Assembly: GCA_027483605.1 (NCBI GenBank)
Contig: JAIXUE010000022.1
Span: 106,136-170,135 of the forward strand
DNA length: 64,000 bases
Reading direction: 5' to 3'
Origin: Cryomorphaceae bacterium
GTDB taxonomy: Bacteria > Bacteroidota > Bacteroidia > Flavobacteriales_D > Crocinitomicaceae
The notes under the pieces were generated by a model. It searched no databases. It had not been told where the DNA came from and saw nothing but the letters and a program-made list of their open reading frames with translations. Position 1 is the stretch's first letter, and each line of letters starts with the position of its first letter. Below, one piece after another: positions 1 through 10,033 of the stretch. Both the position numbers and the translations under genes were made by a program.

Positions 1-1049
1 AGCTTAGCGCGTATGACGTCAATGTAATAGACGTAAACGATAAAGATCAGCCAAAAGCCCAATGTGTACGGAATTACTTCGTAGGGGCCTAGTTTTTCAT
101 GGAGAAAATCATTGAAGCCAATTCTGATAACGCTGCCATAAAGCAACATCATGTGGATGATAAAAATACTTAGTGTATTTTGCCCAATTTTTAGAAACAA
201 ATTATCTTTTTTAATTTGAAGCACATAGGTTTCTAAACCGAGTAATAAAGAGAGAATGACCAAAACCATTCCAAATTTATCTAGAAGCCAATCCATTTGA
301 TAGAAGGTAACATCATGAAGGCCAGGCATACTTTGAAGCCAAATTAGAAAGGGTTTGATTCCAAAGAAAATAAGTAAGCCAGCACCAAAAGTCCCAATGA
401 TGACGGGTAATGACTTGACGTAGTTTTTGTAGTGATAGAGCAACACACCTAGCATGGCGCCGTACATGGTGTAGCCCATTCTTGGCGTAATTGGAAATTC
501 AGAATGCGGACCATGGAACATGTTTTGAACAAAAGTGGGCGCATTTTCGGGCCAATAGTGCTCGCCCAAGGAGCCAAAAAACAATTGGGAGTAAAAAAGT
601 AAAGTTCCAGCTAGAAAGTAATATACCCATAGGGGTATGACTTTTATCAATCGAAATAAACCATAGAGCAGAATAATTGTCAAAATGCCGATCGCTATAC
701 ATTGTAAGACATGAAAGGCATAAAACTGTAGCAGGTAGCCCCAAAAAAGCAGTTCAACGACGCGTTTGAATCCTTTGCGAACGCGCATATTCTGCCAAAA
801 CGACTGTTGTTCGTTGCCAAGCAGGAGGTAAGTAAAAATAAGGCCGGTTACTGTTAAAAATGTAGGAGAAGTAAAGCCGCGGATGAATTTCCAGGTACGA
901 TAGGCTGGAAAAGATTCATCTACCCACTCAAGTGCGAGTGAATCATGAACAAAATGCCCTTCCAACATTAATAAGATAGCGATGGTGCGCGCAATATCAA
1001 TGAAGTAAAGGCGGTTTTTGGGTTTATTGAGGCTGATTTGGTTTTCCAT
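1..1049 (-). CDS. DUF1624/acyltransferase-3-like multi-pass membrane protein, 3' end truncated by the window edge
   Basis: Open frame on the minus strand from ATG at 1049 to the window edge (MENQISLNKPKNRLYFIDIARTIAILLMLEGHFVHDSLALEW...VYYIDVIRAK). Missing from the ORF track because its stop lies outside the window. Same architecture as the neighbouring 1024..2172 product (FDxSRxxAIxxMxxGHF). Confidence 0.75.
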   Translation of the reverse strand, partial: MENQISLNKPKNRLYFIDIARTIAILLMLEGHFVHDSLALEWVDESFPAYRTWKFIRGFTSPTFLTVTGLIFTYLLLGNEQQSFWQNMRVRKGFKRVVELLFWGYLLQFYAFHVLQCIAIGILTIILLYGLFRLIKVIPLWVYYFLAGTLLFYSQLFFGSLGEHYWPENAPTFVQNMFHGPHSEFPITPRMGYTMYGAMLGVLLYHYKNYVKSLPVIIGTFGAGLLIFFGIKPFLIWLQSMPGLHDVTFYQMDWLLDKFGMVLVILSLLLGLETYVLQIKKDNLFLKIGQNTLSIFIIHMMLLYGSVIRIGFNDFLHEKLGPYEVIPYTLGFWLIFIVYVYYIDVIRAK

Positions 1050-2172
1050 TTGAGATAAAAAACGTGCGAAAGGTACGAAAGAAATGACGAATCGGCTCAA
1101 GAACCTGAACCAATGCAACAAAGAAAGCCACGAATACAAATGCTCCAAAAATGGCTTCCAATGCACTTAATTTGTTTTCCAGAAAAGTCCGTAAGCTATA
1201 ACCCGTAATGGCCCCATAAAGAATAACAGCATGTAGTACGTAAATCGCAAAGGTTTCTTGACCTACAGCCATGAAATAGGGATGCCTAAGGCGCTCAAAG
1301 CCGCTGATGTAGGTAAAAAGAATCAGCAATAAAGCCACAAAAAATGCGCGGTCAAAAGCCCAGAGGTACTTGTAATGAAAATGAGTGAAATCACCGTTGT
1401 AGATAAATGTCATGATCCAGCCGACTAAATAAAAAGCTAAACCGATCCCAATCAAGTAGCGGTAAACATTCTTGTTCTTGAATCCTGTTCCGTGGATACT
1501 GAGGTAGTGGCCAAACCCAGCGCCTAAAAATACAAAGCCAATCCAAGGAAAAATCGAAAAACCTGTTTCTGGCCCTTGTATCATATTTTGGATAATTGGC
1601 GGGATGCCCACCGGGAAATATCCTGACTGAAGGCGCACAAGTGGTGTAAAACCAAAGATAAGCAGTGCCAAAAGCAGGTAAAAAATCCAGCTCAATTGTC
1701 TGATTTTGTAAAGCAGCGCACTCATCAAGAGCAATAACAGGAGGCCCACCCCGATACATTGTAGAATATGGAAACCTAAAAAATGAGGGTTGAAATGCCC
1801 GGCAAAATAGTATTTAAGGTATTTGAGGTTGAGCTGCAATACATAACCTATTACTAAAAGACTGAGCGCTCGGCGAATACCTTTCTTGACGCGGATGAGC
1901 TTCAAAAACGGAGCATGTCCTTTTTGCCATTCTTTGTGCAATAAATAAGTAAAAACGGCCCCAGAGATGGTGAAAAACAATGGCGCGGTGAGCCCCCTGA
2001 AAAATCCCCATGCACTGAACCAAAAACTACCCGATGATCCGTGCAGGCGCACTTCTGCCATAAAGGTGGGGTAACTCTCAAGGGTCATAGAAATGAAGTG
2101 ACCTTGTAACATCATGAGGATCGCTACGCTGCGACTGAAATCTAGAAAATGGATGCGCTGTTTTTGGTTCAT
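1024..2172 (-). CDS. DUF1624/acyltransferase-3-like membrane protein (paralog of the neighbour)
   Basis: 382 aa, many hydrophobic segments, N-terminal HFLDFSRSVAILMMLQGHF motif. Confidence 0.75.
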   Translation of the reverse strand: MNQKQRIHFLDFSRSVAILMMLQGHFISMTLESYPTFMAEVRLHGSSGSFWFSAWGFFRGLTAPLFFTISGAVFTYLLHKEWQKGHAPFLKLIRVKKGIRRALSLLVIGYVLQLNLKYLKYYFAGHFNPHFLGFHILQCIGVGLLLLLLMSALLYKIRQLSWIFYLLLALLIFGFTPLVRLQSGYFPVGIPPIIQNMIQGPETGFSIFPWIGFVFLGAGFGHYLSIHGTGFKNKNVYRYLIGIGLAFYLVGWIMTFIYNGDFTHFHYKYLWAFDRAFFVALLLILFTYISGFERLRHPYFMAVGQETFAIYVLHAVILYGAITGYSLRTFLENKLSALEAIFGAFVFVAFFVALVQVLEPIRHFFRTFRTFFISNGKPNQPQ

Positions 2173-4091
2173 CGAGGGGGTAGAGATTCGGTACGCAGTT
2201 CAATGATCTCAATGCGTCTTTCGAGCGAAGCATCTTTGGAATAAACTGAATTGCGTTGGTCGTAGTAGTTGTCGCTCACGTCTTTATTGGCTTTGTATTC
2301 TCCCATTGGAACTTCAATAAATTGTAAGCGAAGTGGGGTGCTCAGCATATAGGGGGCAAATTTACCACCATCTATCTCTTCAAAGTAATTTTTAATGGCA
2401 GAAATGCGTCTATTTGTCAAATGTACGTTATAATCTGATTTAGCTAGCGGACTTGCAAATCCTTGCACCATAATACTGACTTGCTGACCAGATTGAAGTG
2501 CCTCCCAAACTTGTTCTCTGAAAAGAGCAAGATTTTGCATGCCGTGGTCTACTTCTTGGTCAAAGAATGCGAGCAGGGCTTGCGCTTGTGCAGCAGCAGC
2601 CAAAGAATCACGGCCCTCTGTTACCTTTTGAAGATACAAAGGATATTGGCTTTTGTATTTAATGTAGGTTTCCTCGTAAGAGAGTTCGGTAAAATCGGCG
2701 GTGGTTTTGGGATTCGGATGGTCATTTTCAAAATACAGTCGGATCGGTAATTTGACAATTTGAATGGTCTTAGCTGCCTCCTCTACTTTTTTCGGTTGAG
2801 GACGGGCTAAATATTGATAAAAGACATCGCTGCAACAGGTTGGGTGCGATGCATAGAGACTTCCTATGCGATTAGAGCTCAGATAGGCAGTATCTTTTTG
2901 ACAAAAAAAGTAGAGTTCGTTTGCTGGACTATTGAAAGGCATACCCATATTGACAGGGGGGCCAAAACTACCATCGGTTTGGAGTGAGGCATAAAAAATA
3001 TCATAACCACCGAATCCGGCGTGCCAGGTGCTTGAAAAATAGAGTCGTTTAAAAAGTGGATCAAACCATGGCGAGACTTCATTTTCAACTGAATTGAGGC
3101 CACTTAAGTTGATCGGGTTTTGAACCGAACCATTTTTCTCTATTGTGGTGATCCAAAGATCGAGACCGCCTTTCCCAGTCGATGCTGCTGCACTATAGAT
3201 GAGTTTGAGTTGTCCATTGAGTTCAAAAAGATGCGGCATACTTTGGTAAGAGTCAATCGGGAGTGAAAGAATGGTATTGGAATCTAAGTGCCAAGAATTT
3301 CCTTGTCTGTCTATTCTCATGATGCGACATGTCAGGGAAGAGGCAGCACGCTGACACTCACTACACAACGCAAAACTGCTGTCAGGAGCAAGCGTAAAAT
3401 TGCCGTATTCAGCCCCGGGACGCAAGCCTTTGATCCATAATTGCTTTTGGGATGTCGCCGGAAATTGATAGAGTTGAATGGTGTATTGTGCACTAAATAC
3501 TTGTTCTTGGTCATTAGCAGTGGAATCTGCTCTCAAAGAGCTAAAAATCAGAGTGTCGTTTAGAAAAAGGTGTCCAAATTCGGTATCGACCGTATTGACT
3601 GGATGTTGGAGTAAGGCGGTGTTTTCCTCTGCGCTCACAAATTTGAGTTGTTTGAGCACCCAATTACAAGCAATAACTTCTTGTTCGGCCTTTAGATAAG
3701 CGCTATTTTTTTTGTCTTCAGCAAAATACTTTTTGGCTTCTTTGAACTGTGCTAAGGCTTCTTTGTATCGTCCTTGTTGCTTGAGCATGAGTGCATAATA
3801 GAGCTGTGCTTGCGGATAAGTTTGACCATCGGGGTCTTGCTCGTAAACCTTTAGAAAATAAGTTGCTGCAGTTTTGTAATCCTTGAATTGTAGATTGGTT
3901 TGGGCAATTTTCCATTGAAGTGCAATGGAATTGGGCTCGAGTTCAAGTGCTTGATCGTAATATTTAAGCGCCTCGATATAATCCAAGGCCTCTACTTGGG
4001 CATCTGCATGCGCAACAAGCTTTTGGAGTTGTTTTTGACCCCAACATTCTGCACAGAGCAGTAGCAGACATATCAAATAAAATCTGGGCAT
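2169..4091 (-). CDS. TPR / PD40 (WD40-like) / OmpA-family protein, PorE-like
   Basis: 640 aa: signal peptide, N-terminal TPR repeats, PD40-like blocks (LFELNGQLKLIYSAA...GGLDLWITT; LYFSSTWHAGFGGYDIFYA), C-terminal OmpA-like segment (VQGFASPLAKSDYNVHLTNRRISAIKNYF). Adjacent to a PorP/SprF gene. Confidence 0.8.
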   Translation of the reverse strand: MPRFYLICLLLLCAECWGQKQLQKLVAHADAQVEALDYIEALKYYDQALELEPNSIALQWKIAQTNLQFKDYKTAATYFLKVYEQDPDGQTYPQAQLYYALMLKQQGRYKEALAQFKEAKKYFAEDKKNSAYLKAEQEVIACNWVLKQLKFVSAEENTALLQHPVNTVDTEFGHLFLNDTLIFSSLRADSTANDQEQVFSAQYTIQLYQFPATSQKQLWIKGLRPGAEYGNFTLAPDSSFALCSECQRAASSLTCRIMRIDRQGNSWHLDSNTILSLPIDSYQSMPHLFELNGQLKLIYSAAASTGKGGLDLWITTIEKNGSVQNPINLSGLNSVENEVSPWFDPLFKRLYFSSTWHAGFGGYDIFYASLQTDGSFGPPVNMGMPFNSPANELYFFCQKDTAYLSSNRIGSLYASHPTCCSDVFYQYLARPQPKKVEEAAKTIQIVKLPIRLYFENDHPNPKTTADFTELSYEETYIKYKSQYPLYLQKVTEGRDSLAAAAQAQALLAFFDQEVDHGMQNLALFREQVWEALQSGQQVSIMVQGFASPLAKSDYNVHLTNRRISAIKNYFEEIDGGKFAPYMLSTPLRLQFIEVPMGEYKANKDVSDNYYDQRNSVYSKDASLERRIEIIELRTESLPPR

Positions 4092-5050
4092 ATGCGGTAT
4101 TGCAATTGAGGGGGTTGAAATTTACTAAATACATAGCGTACACTTAATTCAAAAGCTCCGCGCCCTCTACTGGCTGGCACTAGTGAAGAATAATTGAAGT
4201 CATAGGAAATTCCTGTATAAAGCGGACCACGCGCAAGGCCAAACTGTATACAAAAGGCATCTTTTGTTCGCCACCAAAGTGCTGAGCTAAGGGTTAGATT
4301 GTCTTTTAATGAGAGCAAATACGCTGCAGTTGAGCCAATTGTCAATGCACGATATGGCCCCTGTAAATTGAGCTGAAAACTAGGTTCAAAGACCAAATTA
4401 GGATTGTATTGGTAATGCAATTGGCTAAACAAATTGACTCGGATATCACGTTGGGTATTGTCTGTAAAAAAACTTTGATTGGGCCTGGTGAGATTGAAAG
4501 CACTCAAACCACTTTGTAGAGAGATTTGCTTGCTGAGCTCGAATTGATGAATTAGGCCCAGGCCCAGCATGGGTCTGGTCATTGAGGCTGTCTGGAAAAA
4601 CTCATTGGTGGGCGCATTTGGATCGAAAATGTAGCCGTTATATTGGCTATCAAAGTAAAATGCATTGCTGTTCAATTGTCTTTGATTGAATCCAAGCTGA
4701 AGGGCAGCCCTCAGTTGGTGCTGCTTGTTGAGTACAAACGGACGACACAAACTCAGCTGTAGCTCGTTGGTCTGAAACTTGCCATCGCCAACTTGGTCAT
4801 GGAAATAATTGGCTGCAAGACCCCACTTTTTCCATTTCGTATCTGCCGCAATTGCTGTGGTTTGAAAAGGAATACTGACGCTACGCCATTGTGTGCGGTA
4901 ATTGGCCGTGAGGCGGAGGTCTTCTTTGAAATTTCCTGCGTGGGCAGGGTTAAGAAAAATGGGGTTATTGTTGAATTGTGTCCAATGGATGTCTTGGGCA
5001 AATACTGGGGTTGCCACTAATAAAAATAGAATCCTGCAAAGCTGCTTCAC
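4073..5050 (-). CDS. PorP/SprF family type IX secretion system membrane protein
   Basis: 325 aa: QDIHWTQFNNNPIFLNPAHAGNFKEDLRLTANYRTQW is the characteristic PorP/SprF N-terminus; beta-barrel pattern. Confidence 0.9.
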   Translation of the reverse strand: MKQLCRILFLLVATPVFAQDIHWTQFNNNPIFLNPAHAGNFKEDLRLTANYRTQWRSVSIPFQTTAIAADTKWKKWGLAANYFHDQVGDGKFQTNELQLSLCRPFVLNKQHQLRAALQLGFNQRQLNSNAFYFDSQYNGYIFDPNAPTNEFFQTASMTRPMLGLGLIHQFELSKQISLQSGLSAFNLTRPNQSFFTDNTQRDIRVNLFSQLHYQYNPNLVFEPSFQLNLQGPYRALTIGSTAAYLLSLKDNLTLSSALWWRTKDAFCIQFGLARGPLYTGISYDFNYSSLVPASRGRGAFELSVRYVFSKFQPPQLQYRICPDFI

Positions 5051-5085
5051 GTAACGAAGTTACAAAAAAGCCTGCGGATTAGAAA

Positions 5086-5769
5086 TTATGGATTGGAACT
5101 AGAAACAGGTATAATTTTGCCATTGAAAAATGCACCACTGTTCAAGGCAAAATCGGCTATAAATTGGGCCATTTGCGCTGGTGAGGTTGGCGCCAAATAA
5201 CCAGGAAAAGCAGCAGAGAGCATTTCGGTTTGTACTGCACCTAAGCACAAACAGTTCATGCGCAATGAGGAGTCTTTGTATTCTTCGGCAAATAGTTCGG
5301 TGAAGGCACACAAGGCTGCTTTGGAAGTAGAGTAGGCGGCAAGACCTGCAAATTTAAGGCTGCCTTGAAAACCTCCCATAGAACTGATATTGACGATATG
5401 TGCTTTTGGGGCAAGTTGAGGAAGTAAGGCTTGCGTGGCCTCCATAATGCCGATGATGTTAACTTGATAACTCTCTGTAAAATCCTGGTGACTCAGTTGT
5501 TCAAAGGGTTTATTTACCAAGAGCCCTGCGTTATTGATCAAGATATCAATTGGTGCAGCTAAACCGAGCGCAGCAATTTGTTTGTGAACGTCTTTGGAAA
5601 TATCCAAGTGATGACAGAAAACATTCTTTTGTAAGAAACGACCCTTCATCTTATCTAAATTCCTTGACAAGGCAAGAACGGTGGTGTCTTCCATCTGAGC
5701 AAAATGGTCTACAAGTGCAGCCCCAATGCCTTGACTCGCGCCGAGAATAGCAACAACCCTATTCATCAA
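5086..5769 (-). CDS. short-chain dehydrogenase/reductase
   Basis: 227 aa: GASQGIGAAL nucleotide-binding motif, NNAG, S...YSTSKAA catalytic motif. Confidence 0.85.
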   Translation of the reverse strand: MMNRVVAILGASQGIGAALVDHFAQMEDTTVLALSRNLDKMKGRFLQKNVFCHHLDISKDVHKQIAALGLAAPIDILINNAGLLVNKPFEQLSHQDFTESYQVNIIGIMEATQALLPQLAPKAHIVNISSMGGFQGSLKFAGLAAYSTSKAALCAFTELFAEEYKDSSLRMNCLCLGAVQTEMLSAAFPGYLAPTSPAQMAQFIADFALNSGAFFNGKIIPVSSSNP

Positions 5770-6823
5770 AACTCACAATTAGTTCGTCACTAGTGGCAAA
5801 TGCTTGACAGGTGAGGATGTAACCGTCAGCAATTTCGCTATCCGTGAGTGAATGGTTCATGCGCATGGTGGCACTGCCTTTGAGTACTTTGGCACGACAA
5901 GACGAACACACTCCGCCTCGGCAAGAGAATGGTGCATCGAGCCCAGCTTTTTCGGAAAGTTCGAGAATGCTCTTGTCTTGACCTTGCATCTCAAAAGTTG
6001 CAATTTCGCCATCTATCATGACTTTTACTTTGCTTTTTCCGGAGAAACTTGTTTCGGCCTTGGCTGTGGGTTTTTCTTCGCTTACAAAGAACAGTTCTTT
6101 GTGGATTTTCTGCGGGCTCACCCCAAAAAACGAGAGGGTTTTTTCAACACTTTCCACCATTTGTTGGGGCCCACACAAGAAAAATGCGTCGGCTTGTAGC
6201 AGGGCTAAATCGTTCTTGATTTGCGCTTTGAGCTCCACATCGTTGATGCGCCCAAAGTGCGCGCCTTCCACTTCTTTTTGGGAGTAGAAAAGGGTGGTTT
6301 CAGTGTGCTGAAGCGCAGTGATGTCATTTAAAAATAAAGCATCTTCTGGTCTTTTGTTGCCGTAGAATAGTTTAAATTGTGTTTGGCCTGTAGCCGTTTG
6401 CAACATGCTCATGATGGGTGTGATGCCAGATCCGGCGGCAATAGCTACAACCTTTTTGTAGGCAGGTTGCCATGTAAAGTTGCCCTCTGGTTCAAAAACG
6501 ATCAGCTCTTCGCCTGCTTTGATATTTTGCAGAAAATTGGATGCTTTTCCGTTTGCGATGGCCTTGACGCCGATGCTTAAACCGGCTGAAGAACTACTGC
6601 AAATTGAATAGGATCTTCTAAGTTGTTCGCCGTTGATGTCGAGTGCCAAGGTGAGGTACTGACCAGCTTGAAATTGGAAATTGGTGCTGAGGGCAGCGGG
6701 TACTGTAAAATCAATTTGTACAGCTTGGGCAGTCAATGCCTGTACACTTTTTACAGTAAGGAGATGCGCGCCTTTTGGCAGCGTCGCATTCTTGTTGGAT
6801 TTAAAACGGTCAAATAAGCCCAT
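5759..6823 (-). CDS. paaE: PaaE-like ferredoxin-NADP reductase with C-terminal 2Fe-2S domain (copy 2)
   Basis: 354 aa: RRSYSICSS flavin motif, AAGSGITPIMSML, C-terminal PFSCRGGVCSSCRAKV...LTCQAF plant-type ferredoxin. Confidence 0.75.
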   Translation of the reverse strand: MGLFDRFKSNKNATLPKGAHLLTVKSVQALTAQAVQIDFTVPAALSTNFQFQAGQYLTLALDINGEQLRRSYSICSSSSAGLSIGVKAIANGKASNFLQNIKAGEELIVFEPEGNFTWQPAYKKVVAIAAGSGITPIMSMLQTATGQTQFKLFYGNKRPEDALFLNDITALQHTETTLFYSQKEVEGAHFGRINDVELKAQIKNDLALLQADAFFLCGPQQMVESVEKTLSFFGVSPQKIHKELFFVSEEKPTAKAETSFSGKSKVKVMIDGEIATFEMQGQDKSILELSEKAGLDAPFSCRGGVCSSCRAKVLKGSATMRMNHSLTDSEIADGYILTCQAFATSDELIVSFDE

Positions 6824-6824
6824 G

Positions 6825-7895
6825 TTAGTCGTCGAATGAAATGAGTATATCGTTACTTTTTGGATGCGCCTGGCAAGTGAGTACGTAACCTTGCTCTACT
6901 TCTTCTGGGGTGAGCGCATAATTTACATCCATGGTCACTTCGCCCCTGAGCACTTTTGCTTTGCAAGTACAGCAAACACCACCTTTACAAGCGAAAGGCG
7001 CATCGGCGCCAGCTTTGTAGGCAGCATCAAGAATGGTTGGGCCATCTGAAGATAAATAAAAATCGGTGACTTCGCCATCCATGATCAGCTCAATATGCGA
7101 TTCAAAAGCTGGTATTTTGTCTTGCTTTGCCTCCGCTGCTTTGGCAATTGGCGCGGCATGGAACAATTCAAAATGGATGTCTTTGGCATCTACTCCAAAT
7201 GTGCTCAGCTCATCTTTAACCGCTAAAATCATGTCTTGTGGGCCGCAAATGTAGGCGCCGTTGATGGTCTGATTTTTTAAAAAAGCGTTGAGCAAGTCTT
7301 TGGTGCGGGCAGCATCTATGCGGCCTTTTAGCAGCGGGACACCAATATTCTCTCTGGAGAAAACGTGTACTAAATTGAGTCGGTTCAGAAAACGGTTTTT
7401 GAGCGCTTCGAGTTCTTCTCTAAAAATAACCTCGGCAAAGCCCTTATTGCCATAAAATAAAGTGACGGAACTGAGTGGCTCGGCGTGTAAGATCGTTTTG
7501 AGAATCGAAAAAATTGGCGTAACACCACTACCAGCTGCAAATAAAACATAATGGTTTTGCGCACTCGGGTTGGGCTCAAATTTAAAATTGCCCATTGGAG
7601 CCATTACTTCAAGCGTGTCGTGCGTTTGAAGTGTGGAGTTGGCAAAGGATGAGAACTTGCCGTTTGGTATTTGTTTGATGGCTACACGCCATTCGTTTTC
7701 GTGGGGTGCACTGCACAAAGAATAGGATCTTCTGATTTCTTCACCATCGATAGTGGTTTTGAAAGTAAGGTATTGTCCTGAAGCGAAGTTAAATTGTGCT
7801 TGAAGCGTTTGAGGTACTTCAAAAGCGACTGATACACAACCTTCTGTTTCTCTTTGAAGGTCCGTGACTTTGAGGGAATGAAACTGAGTAGACAT
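6825..7895 (-). CDS. paaE: 1,2-phenylacetyl-CoA epoxidase reductase subunit PaaE (copy 1)
   Basis: 356 aa: RRSYSLCSAP, AAGSGVTPIFSILK, PFACKGGVCCTCKAKV...LTCQAHP; divergent from paaABCD. Confidence 0.85.
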   Translation of the reverse strand: MSTQFHSLKVTDLQRETEGCVSVAFEVPQTLQAQFNFASGQYLTFKTTIDGEEIRRSYSLCSAPHENEWRVAIKQIPNGKFSSFANSTLQTHDTLEVMAPMGNFKFEPNPSAQNHYVLFAAGSGVTPIFSILKTILHAEPLSSVTLFYGNKGFAEVIFREELEALKNRFLNRLNLVHVFSRENIGVPLLKGRIDAARTKDLLNAFLKNQTINGAYICGPQDMILAVKDELSTFGVDAKDIHFELFHAAPIAKAAEAKQDKIPAFESHIELIMDGEVTDFYLSSDGPTILDAAYKAGADAPFACKGGVCCTCKAKVLRGEVTMDVNYALTPEEVEQGYVLTCQAHPKSNDILISFDD

Positions 7896-7914
7896 AGTCG
7901 TATTTAATCAGGGT

Positions 7915-7944
7915 CAAAAGTAAGCAATAATGCGCAAGCCTCAA
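7915..7944 (-). promoter_or_regulatory. Bacteroidota-type promoter for paaE operon
   Basis: Minus strand: TTG-N19-TACTTTTG (matches TAnnTTTG), about 20 nt upstream of the ATG at 7895. Confidence 0.55.
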
Positions 7945-7983
7945 CCAACATCTATCAATGAACAAACTGACGCCAATCATGTT

Positions 7984-8011
7984 TTGAAGGCGTAGTTATT
8001 TTCTATATTTG
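7984..8011 (+). promoter_or_regulatory. Bacteroidota-type promoter for paaABCD
   Basis: TTG (7984-7986)-N17-TATATTTG (8004-8011), 21 nt upstream of the probable ATG at 8033. Confidence 0.55.
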
Positions 8012-8032
8012 TTTCATCGTAACAAAGACATT

Positions 8033-8971
8033 ATGACCCAAGCTGAAAAAGAAATCCGTTTTCAAGAGAAAATTGACCGAGAAATCAAGATTGAGCCCAA
8101 TGACTGGATGCCAGACGAATACCGCCAAACATTGGTGCGTCAGATATCGCAACACGCACATTCAGAAATAGTTGGTATGCTTCCTGAGGGCAATTGGATT
8201 ACCCGTGCTCCTAATTTGCGACGCAAGGCCGTCTTATTGGCCAAGGTACAAGACGAAGCCGGACACGGCCTTTATTTATATTCAGCAGTAGAAACCCTCG
8301 GTACGAGCCGCGAGCAAACCATTGACGATTTACACAGTGGAAAAGCTAAATATTCATCTATTTTTAATTATCCTGCACTTACTTGGGCCGATATCGGCAC
8401 AATTGGTTGGTTAGTTGATGGTGCTGCCATTATGAATCAAGTAGCGCTATGCCGCACTTCTTATGGCCCTTATGCCCGCGCAATGGTTAAGATTTGCAAA
8501 GAAGAGTCTTTTCACCAGCGTCAAGGATACGAATCACTCATGAAATTATGCAGTGGTACCCCACAACAAAAAGCGATGGCGCAAGATGCCATGAATCGTT
8601 TTTGGTGGCCAGCACTCATGATGTTTGGCCCCAGCGATGCAGATTCAACGCATTCAGATCAGTCCATCAAATGGAAGATCAAGCGTTTTACCAACGATGA
8701 ACTCCGTCAGAGTTTCGTAGATGCCACCGTAGCGCAAGCCGAAATCCTTGGCCTCACCATTCCCGATCCGAACTTGAAGTGGAACGAAGCACGCGGACAC
8801 TACGATTTTTCTGAAATCAACTGGGAAGAATTCTGGCAGGTGGTCAAAGGAAACGGCCCTTGTAATAAAGAACGCCTCGCTGCGCGTGTCAAAGCCAAAG
8901 AAGAAGGCGCTTGGGTGCGCGAAGCCGCAACCGCTTTTGCTAAAAAGCGCGCCATGAAGAAATCAGCCTAA
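8033..8971 (+). CDS. paaA: 1,2-phenylacetyl-CoA epoxidase subunit PaaA
   Basis: [82 protein letters not shown] is highly characteristic of PaaA. Start set to the ATG at 8033 (ORF opens at 8009). Confidence 0.96.
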   Translation: MTQAEKEIRFQEKIDREIKIEPNDWMPDEYRQTLVRQISQHAHSEIVGMLPEGNWITRAPNLRRKAVLLAKVQDEAGHGLYLYSAVETLGTSREQTIDDLHSGKAKYSSIFNYPALTWADIGTIGWLVDGAAIMNQVALCRTSYGPYARAMVKICKEESFHQRQGYESLMKLCSGTPQQKAMAQDAMNRFWWPALMMFGPSDADSTHSDQSIKWKIKRFTNDELRQSFVDATVAQAEILGLTIPDPNLKWNEARGHYDFSEINWEEFWQVVKGNGPCNKERLAARVKAKEEGAWVREAATAFAKKRAMKKSA

Positions 8972-8987
8972 TTAAATTTATAAGACG

Positions 8988-9275
8988 ATGTCAACAAATG
9001 AATGGCCTCTTTGGGAGGTTTTTATCCGCAGCAAACAAGGACTCAACCACAAACACGTTGGTAGCTTGCGTGCTCCAGACGCTACACTCGCACTAGAAAA
9101 TGCACGCGATGTTTACACACGCCGCTCTGAAGGCATCAGTATTTGGGTGGTTGAATCTGTACAAATTCACGCGACAGACATAGACGAAGCCGCCTCTTTT
9201 TTCGAACCTTCTGATACCAAAATTTACCGTCACCCCACTTTTTATGAGGTGCCAGACGGCGTAAAACACATGTAA
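8988..9275 (+). CDS. paaB: 1,2-phenylacetyl-CoA epoxidase subunit PaaB
   Basis: WPLWEVFIRSKQGLNHKHVGSLRAPDATLALENARDVYTRRSEGISIWVV, typical PaaB. Confidence 0.95.
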   Translation: MSTNEWPLWEVFIRSKQGLNHKHVGSLRAPDATLALENARDVYTRRSEGISIWVVESVQIHATDIDEAASFFEPSDTKIYRHPTFYEVPDGVKHM

Positions 9276-9277
9276 AG

Positions 9278-10033
9278 ATGCAAGAATCAGCTCTTTTTGA
9301 ATACGTACTCCGGCTTTCCGACGACAGCCTTATTTTGGCTCAACGTTTGGGCGAGTGGTGTGGCCATGGCCCAATCCTTGAAGAAGACATCGCCCTCACC
9401 AATATTTCACTAGACCTTATTGGTCAAGCCATCAGTCTCTATGACTTTGCAGCCGACTTAGAAGGCAAGGGCCGAAACCACGACCAATTGGCTTATTTGC
9501 GCTACGAGAATGAGTACAAAAACGTACTACTTGTAGAACAACCCAACGGAGATTTTGCCATGACCATTCTTCGTCAATTTTTCTTCGATGCATTTCGTTT
9601 GCCCCTTTACGAGGCACTCATGCAAAGCCCAGAGGAACAATTAGCTGCCATCGCAGCCAAATCTGTCAAAGAAACGCGTTACCACCTCAAGCATACCTCA
9701 GAGTGGGTAATCCGCATGGGCGACGGCACCGAAGAGTCTCATCAGCGCGCACAAGCAGCAATTGATCATCTGTGGCGCTATACCCATGAGTTATTTTACG
9801 AAGACGCCCACGATCAGTCTTTACAGGCTGCTGGAAAAGTGCCGTCAATGGCTGAGATACAAGCTAAATGGATGGCTACTGTAACCAGCATTCTTCAGGA
9901 GGCCACTTTAGAGATTCCAAAAAATAACTGGAAATTCGATGGCGGACGCGAAGGACGTCATTCCGAACACATGGGCTACATTCTTTCTGATTTGCAGTAT
10001 ATGCAAAGAGCCTATCCAAATATGGAATGGTAA
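9278..10033 (+). CDS. paaC: 1,2-phenylacetyl-CoA epoxidase subunit PaaC
   Basis: 251 aa: LSDDSLILAQRLGEWCGHGPILEEDIALTNISLDLIGQA, typical PaaC; operon position. Confidence 0.95.
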   Translation: MQESALFEYVLRLSDDSLILAQRLGEWCGHGPILEEDIALTNISLDLIGQAISLYDFAADLEGKGRNHDQLAYLRYENEYKNVLLVEQPNGDFAMTILRQFFFDAFRLPLYEALMQSPEEQLAAIAAKSVKETRYHLKHTSEWVIRMGDGTEESHQRAQAAIDHLWRYTHELFYEDAHDQSLQAAGKVPSMAEIQAKWMATVTSILQEATLEIPKNNWKFDGGREGRHSEHMGYILSDLQYMQRAYPNMEW

